Source: Pseudomonadota bacterium
GTDB taxonomy: Bacteria > Pseudomonadota > Alphaproteobacteria > JAKJEU01
Reading direction: 5' to 3'
NCBI GenBank assembly: GCA_022705265.1
Contig: JAKJEU010000041.1
Span: forward strand, 1 to 9,879
DNA length: 9,879 bases
The position numbers and the translations under genes are program-made. The notes under the pieces were generated by a model, which saw only the letters and a list, made by a program, of their open reading frames with translations, did no database searches and was not told the DNA's origin. Below, in pieces: positions 1 through 5,766 of the stretch (position 1 is the first letter of the stretch; every line of letters starts with the position of its first letter).

Positions 1-1
1 C

Positions 2-124
2 TTTGTTGGGTTTGAAAAATCGATTCAACTTGGATTTATTCCTTTTGCTTTTTCTGCTGTTTTAAAGTTTGTTTTGGCCTCTATTTCAATTTATGGACTT
101 GCTGGATTTAAGAAAAAGTTATAA
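2..124 (+). CDS. bioY: Biotin transporter BioY, C-terminal end (partial)
   Basis: This is the last 40 codons of a gene that begins before the window; the reading frame is open from position 2 to the TAA at 122-124. The peptide is hydrophobic. It contains SIQLGFIPFAFSAVLKFVLAS followed by a short basic tail (GFKKKL). A Gly-Phe-x-Pro-Phe turn leading into a final membrane helix with a Lys is the usual ending of BioY proteins, the substrate-binding membrane subunit of the ECF biotin importer (typically LGxxPFxxGDxLKxxLA). The family's usual Gly-Asp is Ser-Ala here. BioY is known to bind biotin in the inner membrane. With only the tail visible, another small integral membrane protein cannot be excluded. 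The next gene starts 3 bases after the stop, so the two are probably cotranscribed. Confidence 0.55.
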   Translation, partial: FVGFEKSIQLGFIPFAFSAVLKFVLASISIYGLAGFKKKL

Positions 125-127
125 AAA

Positions 128-682
128 ATGCATACTTTCAAAGATGAAATCATAAAGGACGATTTAAAATTAAAACTTTTATATCCATGTCCAAAAATGT
201 CCAAAACAATCTTTGAAACCATTGAAAAATCAAGAGATTGCTTAACCCCTTGGTTTGACTGGGCTTTGGAAGACGAAACCAAAGGCGAGGAAAACATATA
301 TGAATTTTTAAAAAAATCTTATAAAGAGCAAAACCAAGGGTTAAAATTCGATTATTTTATATTTTATAAAAACGAATATGTTGGAAATATTGGCGTAATG
401 AATATAAATTTAATCAAAAACCAAGCCGAAATTGGTTATTGGATAAGCAAACATTACCAAGGTTTAGGAATAATGAGCCAAAGCCTTAAATTAATTGAAA
501 ATGAATGTTTTAATGAAATTAAATTAAAAAAAATCGAAATAATTTGCGATGTTGACAATGTCGCTTCGATTAATTTTGCAATAAAAAATGGTTATCTTGA
601 AAAAGAAAAACTTAAAAAATATAAATTTTCAAAAACAAAAGACAAAATGATTGATGTCGTAATCTTAAACAAAATAAAATAA
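128..682 (+). CDS. GNAT N-acetyltransferase, RimJ/RimL type
   Basis: A 184-residue acetyl-CoA-dependent N-acetyltransferase of the RimJ/RimL subgroup, whose known members acetylate N-termini of ribosomal proteins or small molecules in the cytoplasm. The acetyl-CoA pyrophosphate loop is Q111-G-L-G114-I-M116, preceded by EIGYWISKHY (101-110), the standard beta4/alpha3 signature of this group. A DVDNVASINFAIKNGY segment (141-156) matches the usual (N)xxSxxxxxKxGF motif that follows. An early SRDCLTPWFDWA segment (35-46) is the typical N-terminal RimL-like element. The start is taken at 128; the ribosome binding site is only a weak purine run in the end of the preceding gene. The HAD gene follows after 21 bases. 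The protein shares its whole layout with the second GNAT at 5194-5763. The substrate cannot be read from the sequence. Confidence 0.9.
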   Translation: MHTFKDEIIKDDLKLKLLYPCPKMSKTIFETIEKSRDCLTPWFDWALEDETKGEENIYEFLKKSYKEQNQGLKFDYFIFYKNEYVGNIGVMNINLIKNQAEIGYWISKHYQGLGIMSQSLKLIENECFNEIKLKKIEIICDVDNVASINFAIKNGYLEKEKLKKYKFSKTKDKMIDVVILNKIK

Positions 683-703
683 CCGTAACAAACAAGGGAA
701 ACG

Positions 704-1597
704 ATGATTTACAACGACTTAACCGAAATATATGACAATTTTGACCATTTTTTATTTGATGCTTATGGAGTTTTTGCCTTTGGAAGCAAAGAAACCTCTT
801 TAAGTGTTGTAAAACTTATGGAAAATATTATTAAAAATGAAAAAACTCTTACCATAATTTCAAACAGCTCGGCAAGTGCTTATGAACTTGAAATCGGATA
901 TAAAAAAAGAGGTTTAGTAAAAGGAATTCATTATAACGAAATCCTAAGCTCTGGTGAAATGGTGTTAAACGACATCAAAAATGATACTTTGCCTTTTATT
1001 GGAAAAAAATATTATCTTGCCTATTATCAAGGTTTAAAAGAGCCTGTTCCTTATGTTTTTAAGGATTCTTGTTATGAATTGGTAACCGATATTAACAAAG
1101 CTGATTTTGTTTATTGTGGTGTTCCTCAAACCGAAAACAAAGAAAGAAGTGATTTAAACCTTCTTATGCCTGAGATTGAAAGAATCAAAAAATCAGAACT
1201 TCCTTTAATCTGTCCTAATCCTGATTATATGGCGGTTGAAGGTGATAAATTCGTGATTTGTCAAGGACTTGTATCAAAAACTTATGAAGATATGGGCGGA
1301 AAGGTTGTTTATTATGGTAAACCTAATGCCGACATATTTTTAAAGGCCTTAGAAAACCTTAAAATTTCAAACAAAAGCAAAGCCCTTATGGTCGGCGACA
1401 CCATAAGAACCGATATAAAAGGCGCAAATAATGCCAATATCGCTGCTTGCTTGACTTTAAGCAAAAGTGTCACCGAAAACGAAATGGTTAGTAAAAATAT
1501 TGAAGTTAACGAAAAAAATATTTTTGAATATGCAAAAAATTGGGACGCTGTGCCTGATTTTATTATCAAAAAAGTTTCAAAAGAGGAGCTGTTTTAA
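704..1597 (+). CDS. HAD-superfamily class IIA hydrolase (TIGR01459-like)
   Basis: A 297-residue HAD-fold protein of the class IIA type (NagD/p-nitrophenyl phosphatase-like cap). Motif I is FLFDAYGVF with the nucleophile D19. Motif II is ISNSSAS (S53/S55). Motif III Lys is K206 in YYGKPNADIF. Motif IV is MVGDTIRTDIKG (D232, D237). A CPNPDYM segment (170-176) in the cap fits this family. The residue two after the nucleophile, normally the general acid Asp of HAD phosphatases, is Y21; the TIGR01459 family as I recall it has Trp there (DxWG), so this seems a family trait rather than a lesion. Substrate unknown. The start is supported by AAGGG at 694-698, 5 bases ahead of ATG. It ends exactly where the HIT gene begins, so it is translationally coupled with HIT and kdsB. 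A link to Kdo metabolism is only suggested by position. Confidence 0.85.
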   Translation: MIYNDLTEIYDNFDHFLFDAYGVFAFGSKETSLSVVKLMENIIKNEKTLTIISNSSASAYELEIGYKKRGLVKGIHYNEILSSGEMVLNDIKNDTLPFIGKKYYLAYYQGLKEPVPYVFKDSCYELVTDINKADFVYCGVPQTENKERSDLNLLMPEIERIKKSELPLICPNPDYMAVEGDKFVICQGLVSKTYEDMGGKVVYYGKPNADIFLKALENLKISNKSKALMVGDTIRTDIKGANNANIAACLTLSKSVTENEMVSKNIEVNEKNIFEYAKNWDAVPDFIIKKVSKEELF

Positions 1598-2095
1598 ATG
1601 ATAAAAAATTTGATGGGTGAATTAATTAATCCTGAAACTTTGGGAATAAAATTAATGCAAAATTACGATTTTCCCTGCGATGAACGATTAGCGACAAAAC
1701 CTTTTATTATGGATTTACCAATGTGTCGAGTTTTTTTAAACGATAATAAAAATTTCCCTTGGGTGGTGCTTGTACCTCGCCTTGATATTATGGTGCAAAA
1801 TGTTTTGGGTTTAAGTGATTTGGAATACCAAACTTTATGCTCTGAAAAAAGGATTGTTATGAAAGCATTGGCAGAGGAATTTAATGAAACTTGCCAACTT
1901 AATGCGGCGGAATTTTCGGCGGTGGTTCGTCAATTTCACCTCCACTTAATCGCAAGGAATGAAAAGGATGTTGATTGGCCTAAATCAGTTTTTGACAGCC
2001 CAAACAAAGCAATAAAATATGATGAAAATGAAAAAATATTAATGTGTGAACGCATGAAAAATGCAATTAACCAAGTAATTAACGGAGCAAAATAA
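1598..2095 (+). CDS. HIT-like domain protein
   Basis: A 165-residue protein of the histidine-triad superfamily, small nucleotide-binding hydrolases or transferases. Supporting segments are DERLATKPFIMDLPMCRVFL (28-47), FPWVVLVPR (53-61) and the active-site strand AVVRQFHLHLIAR (108-120). The canonical H-x-H-x-H is Q112-F-H114-L-H116 here: the first His is Gln, while the middle His that forms the nucleotidyl intermediate and the last His are kept. The same Q-x-H-x-H form is what I recall for the proteobacterial HIT subgroup that also has the LATD-type N-terminus and the W-P segment (W127-P128). AGAGGAG at 1582-1588, 9 bases upstream, supports the start. ATG directly follows the stop of the HAD gene and its own stop directly precedes kdsB. 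The physiological substrate is unknown. Confidence 0.85.
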   Translation: MIKNLMGELINPETLGIKLMQNYDFPCDERLATKPFIMDLPMCRVFLNDNKNFPWVVLVPRLDIMVQNVLGLSDLEYQTLCSEKRIVMKALAEEFNETCQLNAAEFSAVVRQFHLHLIARNEKDVDWPKSVFDSPNKAIKYDENEKILMCERMKNAINQVINGAK

Positions 2096-2869
2096 ATGAG
2101 TAATGTTATAACCATGATACCTGTTCGCATGGCATCAGTAAGATTTCCAAACAAACCTTTATGCGATATTAACGGCAAAACCTTAATAAGACGAGTTTAC
2201 GAACATGTTATGGCGACAAATGCTGGAGATGTAGCAATCGCAGCCGGAGACGAGGCCATCGTTGAACATTGCAAAACTTTTGGGGCAAGGGCTATATTAA
2301 CCGACCCAAAATTGCCTTCTGGTACCGACCGTATTGCCGCTGCTTTAAAGGAAATTGACCCATCTGGTTCAAAATATGAGTTCGTTGTAAATTTCCAAGG
2401 CGATAATATCAATGTTGACCCTAAAATCAATTTGAAATTAATCGATTTGATGAAAAGAACCGGCTCTGACCTTACCACTGCGGCTCGTATCATTACTGAC
2501 GAAGAAGAAAAGGTAAACCCAAACATTGTAAAAATTGCCATGGGGATAAAAGAAGGCGAAAACGAAGGAAGATGTTTATATTTTTCTCGTGCTACTATTC
2601 CATATACGAGAGAACCTTTAACCCATAAAAACCAAGACATTTACCACCATATCGGGGTTTATTGTTTTAATGCCGAAAGTTTGCAAAAAATGGTAAAAGC
2701 ACCAGAAGGAATTTTGGAAGCCAGAGAAAAGCTTGAACAACTTCGCCTTCTTGAACTTGGCATGAGCTGTTATGCAACCATTATCGATAAAATCAAACTT
2801 ATCGAAGAAGCCCCAGCCGACATTAACACCAAAGAAGAATACGAAGAATCTTTAAAATGGATTAAATAG
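2096..2869 (+). CDS. kdsB: 3-deoxy-manno-octulosonate cytidylyltransferase (CMP-Kdo synthetase)
   Basis: Couples CTP and Kdo to give CMP-Kdo, the activated sugar needed to build the lipid A-Kdo core of lipopolysaccharide in the cytoplasm. The 257 residues match the usual KdsB length. Visible motifs are the nucleotide-binding loop IPVRMASVRFPNKPL (8-22), LPSGTDRIAAAL (73-84), the Mg-binding NFQGD with D103, YFSRATIPY (162-170), HHIGVY (184-189), LEQLRLLELG (213-222) and the C-terminal Asp242 of APADINTKEEYE, which matches the second metal-binding Asp. The loop after QGD is NINVDP instead of the EPLI of the E. coli enzyme; alphaproteobacterial enzymes as I recall them have a related LPTIDP form. 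GGAG at 2084-2087 lies 8 bases before ATG. It is the last gene of a tightly packed unit and is followed by a terminator. Confidence 0.97.
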   Translation: MSNVITMIPVRMASVRFPNKPLCDINGKTLIRRVYEHVMATNAGDVAIAAGDEAIVEHCKTFGARAILTDPKLPSGTDRIAAALKEIDPSGSKYEFVVNFQGDNINVDPKINLKLIDLMKRTGSDLTTAARIITDEEEKVNPNIVKIAMGIKEGENEGRCLYFSRATIPYTREPLTHKNQDIYHHIGVYCFNAESLQKMVKAPEGILEAREKLEQLRLLELGMSCYATIIDKIKLIEEAPADINTKEEYEESLKWIK

Positions 2870-2888
2870 TATTTTTTAAAATTCCAAT

Positions 2889-2924
2889 AAAAGCCACCTG
2901 TAAAAAAATACGGGTGGCTTTTTG
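2889..2924 (+). terminator. Rho-independent terminator after kdsB
   Basis: AAAAGCCACCTG (2889-2900) pairs with CGGGTGGCTTTT (2911-2922), giving a 12-bp stem with one T-G wobble, a 10-base A-rich loop and a T run. It lies 19 bases after the kdsB stop and closes the upstream transcription unit. Confidence 0.93.
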
Positions 2925-2963
2925 TTAAAAAAGCAAAAAATATCAAAACCGATAAAACAAAAC

Positions 2964-2994
2964 CAAGTAACTTTGAAATCAGTCAAGTAATTTT
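2964..2994 (+). promoter_or_regulatory. Direct repeat CAAGTAAyTTT x2, candidate AraC-type operator
   Basis: CAAGTAACTTT at 2964-2974 and CAAGTAATTTT at 2984-2994 are direct repeats differing at one base, with a 20-base period, about two helical turns. Known AraC/XylS regulators bind two direct half-sites spaced in just this way, and the AraC-family gene starts 22 bases downstream. A TTGAAA (2973-2978) between the two copies could act as a -35 box, but no good -10 follows it. The inference is autoregulation; in AT-rich DNA a chance repeat of this size is possible. Confidence 0.4.
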
Positions 2995-3016
2995 CATTTT
3001 TTTAAGTTAAGTACAA

Positions 3017-3898
3017 ATGAGTTATATCAAAAAAATTAATAAAGCCATCGCGATAATTGAAAATAACCTTAATAACGAGGAATTAAATATTCACGATATA
3101 ACAAAGGAAGTTGGAATTTCTTTATATCATTTTCACCGTATTTTCAATTCGTTAATTGGACTTAATATCGGAGAATACATAAGAAAACGCAAAATATCAA
3201 GGTCGGCTTATGATTTAACCGAAACAAACAAAAGAATAATTGATATCGCAATTGATTATGGATACGGTTCGCAAGAAGCCTTTAACCGAGCTTTTAAGGC
3301 TCAATTTAAAACAACTCCGGCAAATTACCGTAAATTAAAACAAGGCTCATACATTTATAATAAAAAAGAAATTACTTTTGACTATATTTCACATTTACAA
3401 CAAGGAGTTACTATGGAACCTAAAATAATTGAAATAAAAAATGTAAAAATAATTGGCATGAGTTGTATGTCTTCGATTAAAAACAACCTTATTCCCGATT
3501 TATGGAATCGTTTTATGCCAAGAATTCACGAAATCGAAAATAAATCAGAAAATTTTAAGGCTTATGGCGTATGTTTATGTTCAAGCACCGACAATAAAAA
3601 AGGCGATTTTACCGAAGATACCGAATTTACAGAAATTGCTGGCGTTAATGTAACAAGCTTTGACAAAATCCCAGAAGGAATGACATCATATGAAATCGAA
3701 GGTGGAAAATATGCCGTTTTTACTCACAAAGGGGCGTTATCAAATTTAAGAATGACTTATGATTACATATACGGCACATGGATTGCAAAAACCGATTTAA
3801 AGCTTAAAAATTGTGACAGCTTTGAACTTTACGACGAACGGTTTAATATTAAAAACCAAGAAACATCAGAATTTGACATATATGTTCCAATAAAATAA
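3017..3898 (+). CDS. AraC-family regulator with GyrI-like effector-binding domain
   Basis: A 293-residue cytoplasmic transcription regulator. Residues 8-106 are an AraC/XylS double helix-turn-helix DNA-binding domain at the N-terminus: first HTH around 22-45 (LNIHDITKEVGISLYHFHRIF), then the family signature YGYGSQEAFNRAFKAQFKTTPANYR (81-105). Residues 133-293 form a GyrI-like (AraC effector-binding) domain, starting MEPKIIEI and containing IEGGKYAVFTHKG. This order is that of the Rob/SoxS-related regulators with a C-terminal small-molecule sensor, often concerned with cationic drugs or other amphipathic ligands. The start at 3017 has only a poor Shine-Dalgarno sequence. A much better one occurs inside the gene, before M133. 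Terminators on both sides mark it as a single-gene unit. Its ligand and targets cannot be read from the sequence. Confidence 0.92.
   Translation: MSYIKKINKAIAIIENNLNNEELNIHDITKEVGISLYHFHRIFNSLIGLNIGEYIRKRKISRSAYDLTETNKRIIDIAIDYGYGSQEAFNRAFKAQFKTTPANYRKLKQGSYIYNKKEITFDYISHLQQGVTMEPKIIEIKNVKIIGMSCMSSIKNNLIPDLWNRFMPRIHEIENKSENFKAYGVCLCSSTDNKKGDFTEDTEFTEIAGVNVTSFDKIPEGMTSYEIEGGKYAVFTHKGALSNLRMTYDYIYGTWIAKTDLKLKNCDSFELYDERFNIKNQETSEFDIYVPIK
3402..3415 (+). promoter_or_regulatory. Internal ribosome binding site and in-frame ATG within the AraC-type gene
   Basis: AAGGAG at 3402-3407 is followed by 5 bases and an ATG at 3413-3415, in frame with the host gene (M133). It sits exactly at the boundary between the DNA-binding and the effector-binding domains. 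Translation from here would give a free 161-residue GyrI-like protein. The site matches the consensus better than the one at the gene's own start. Confidence 0.5.
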
Positions 3899-3908
3899 CG
3901 AACCAAAA

Positions 3909-3945
3909 AAAAACCACTTATTTTAAACTTTAAGTGGTTTTTATC
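3909..3945 (+). terminator. Rho-independent terminator after the AraC-type gene
   Basis: AAAAACCACTTA (3909-3920) pairs with TAAGTGGTTTTT (3931-3942) in a 12-bp stem with a 10-base loop, followed by further T-rich sequence (TATCTTTTTTTATTT). It begins 10 bases after the gene's stop and separates the regulator from nhaA. Confidence 0.88.
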
Positions 3946-3974
3946 TTTTTTTATTTAAAGCCATATTTTATAAT
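3946..3974 (+). promoter_or_regulatory. Candidate promoter for nhaA and downstream genes
   Basis: A perfect -10 hexamer TATAAT lies at 3969-3974, 36 bases before the nhaA ATG. At a 17-base spacing the -35 region (3946-3951) is only a T run, overlapping the terminator tail, so the -35 is weak. The call rests on the -10 and on the need for a promoter between the terminator and nhaA. Confidence 0.4.
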
Positions 3975-4010
3975 AATTTTACAAATCAAAAATTTTAAGG
4001 ACATAAAAAA

Positions 4011-5204
4011 ATGGCAAAAGCTTTGAACAAATTTTTTAAATCAGAATCAGCACCAGGAATAATCCTAACCGCTATGGCTGTGCTTGCCTTGATTATGGAA
4101 AATTCACCTTTATCACATATTTACGCTTTGTTTAAAAACACTCCTGTTATATTTCAAGCGGGAAATTTTGTTATAAACAAGCCTTTGCTTTTATGGATTA
4201 ACGATGGCTTAATGGCGATATTTTTCTTAACCATCGGACTTGAAATTAAAAGAGAGATAATCGAAGGCAACCTTTCAAAACCAAGCCAAGTAATTTTGCC
4301 TGTTTTAGCTGCTATTTTTGGTGTTTTATGTCCAAGTTTAATTTACTCATATATAAATTTTGGCACACCTGCCATTCATGGTTGGGCTGTGCCAGCCGCC
4401 ACCGATATTGCTTTTTCGCTTGGAATTTTGACTTTACTTGGCGACAAAGTACCAAAAACCTTAAAAATAACTTTGGTTGCGATTGCGGTTATTGATGACT
4501 TGCTTGCAATTATAATTATCGCTTTATTTTATACGGCTGAAATTTCGACTTTATCCTTAATTCTTGCCTTTATTGGACTTGCTTTTGCCATTTTGCTTAA
4601 TAAAAAAGGAGTTACAAGATTAAGCCCTTATGTCGTGCTTGGCTTATTTATTTGGGGTTGTGTATTAAAATCTGGGGTTCATGCGACTTTGGCTGGCGTT
4701 GCTTTGGGCTTAATCATTCCGTTAAAAGTTAATAATAAATATGGTTTTCCTCCTGCAAAAACCTTGGAAGACACGCTCCACCCTTGGGTTGCTTTTTTCA
4801 TTCTTCCAATATTTGCCTTTGCCAATGCTGGGCTTTCGTTAAAAGGTTTAAGTTTAGAGGATATAACTCACCCAATATCTCTGGGTATTATGCTTGGACT
4901 TTTCTTTGGCAAGCAAATTGGCATTATGGGGCTTACTTTTATTGTTACAAGACTTAAAATATGCTCGCTTCCAAAAGGCGTTAATTGGTTACAATATTAT
5001 GGCATGGCTTTGCTTACTGGGGTTGGGTTTACGATGAGTCTTTTTATTGGAACTTTGGCCTTTAAAAACATTGAAAACCTTTATTCCGTAAGACTTGGAG
5101 TTTTAAGCGGAACTATTTTGTCTTCTATTGCTGGGATAATTGTGTTAACAATATCAAATCGAATTAATGCAAAAAAGAACAAGGTAAAGAAAAATGAAGT
5201 TTAA
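4011..5204 (+). CDS. nhaA: Na+/H+ antiporter NhaA
   Basis: Inner-membrane antiporter that exports Na+ (or Li+) in exchange for H+, used for sodium and alkaline-pH tolerance. The length of 397 residues is typical, with about twelve hydrophobic segments. The key NhaA residues are all visible: the paired Asp of the transport site D162-D163 (AVIDDLLAI), the T131-D132 of the crossed unwound helix (PAATDIAFSLGILTLLG), H224 (KSGVHATLAG) and the lysine K301 of helix X (GLFFGKQIGI). Other family hallmarks are LTIGLEIKREIIEGNLS (73-89) and GVGFTMSLFIG near the C-terminus. AAGGA at 3997-4001 precedes the ATG by 9 bases. It is the first gene of a likely three-gene unit and overlaps the next gene by 11 bases. 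E. coli nhaA is sodium-induced through NhaR; no such regulator gene is seen here. Confidence 0.98.
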   Translation: MAKALNKFFKSESAPGIILTAMAVLALIMENSPLSHIYALFKNTPVIFQAGNFVINKPLLLWINDGLMAIFFLTIGLEIKREIIEGNLSKPSQVILPVLAAIFGVLCPSLIYSYINFGTPAIHGWAVPAATDIAFSLGILTLLGDKVPKTLKITLVAIAVIDDLLAIIIIALFYTAEISTLSLILAFIGLAFAILLNKKGVTRLSPYVVLGLFIWGCVLKSGVHATLAGVALGLIIPLKVNNKYGFPPAKTLEDTLHPWVAFFILPIFAFANAGLSLKGLSLEDITHPISLGIMLGLFFGKQIGIMGLTFIVTRLKICSLPKGVNWLQYYGMALLTGVGFTMSLFIGTLAFKNIENLYSVRLGVLSGTILSSIAGIIVLTISNRINAKKNKVKKNEV

Positions 5205-5763
5205 CGATAAAATTGTTGGGAAAAGAGTTTGCCTAAAAGCTTTGAGGGCTAATTTTGAAACTGCGGAAATGGTTTTTAAAGTAGTCGATGAGTCGAGGGA
5301 ATTTCTTCTTCCTTGGCTTCCTTTTGCAAGCTTGGAACGCACCAAAACCAAAGAAGACACATATGATTTTTTGGTGGAAAGCGATATGCTAAGAAAAAAA
5401 GGAAAATCCATCGTTTACGGCATCTTTGTCGAACATGTTTTCATCGGAATTACAAGCGTAGTTGACATTGAACCAAGCCATAAAAGAGGTGAAATTGGTT
5501 TTTGGATTTCAAAATATCATTCCGGAAACGGATATGTAAGCGAGGCTGTAAAAATGCTTGAAACCGAACTTTTCGAAACCCTTGATTTCAACCGAGTAAT
5601 CATGAGATGTGACAGCGATAACCAAGCGTCTGAAAATGTTATGAAAAGGCTTAATTACAATTTCGAAGGCAAATGGAGACAACATAAATTCCAACCTTTG
5701 CGAAACAAATATGTTGATTACCTCTTTTATTCAAAGCTAAAAAACGAATATTTCAAAGGATAA
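5194..5763 (+). CDS. GNAT N-acetyltransferase, RimJ/RimL type (second copy)
   Basis: A 189-residue GNAT enzyme close in layout to the one at 128-682, with matching landmarks throughout: ESREFLLPWLPFASLE (33-48), GEIGFWISKYH (99-109), the acetyl-CoA loop S110-G-N-G113-Y-V, and CDSDNQASENVMKRLNYNFEG (139-159). The first position of the Q/R-x-x-G-x-G/A loop is Ser rather than Gln or Arg; this residue varies in the family and does not by itself imply inactivity. The segment after the loop resembles the YdaF/RimL ribosomal-protein acetyltransferases (KxxNYxxEGxxRxxxxxxxxYVDxxxYS). AAGG at 5181-5184 and the 11-base overlap with nhaA support start and coupling. Its stop lies 3 bases before the next ATG. 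The target is unknown. Confidence 0.9.
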   Translation: MKFNDKIVGKRVCLKALRANFETAEMVFKVVDESREFLLPWLPFASLERTKTKEDTYDFLVESDMLRKKGKSIVYGIFVEHVFIGITSVVDIEPSHKRGEIGFWISKYHSGNGYVSEAVKMLETELFETLDFNRVIMRCDSDNQASENVMKRLNYNFEGKWRQHKFQPLRNKYVDYLFYSKLKNEYFKG

Positions 5764-5766
5764 TTC

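Noticed and set aside
2197..2640. A 147-codon minus-strand frame inside kdsB
   Set aside because: It is an antisense shadow of a gene with unmistakable KdsB motifs.
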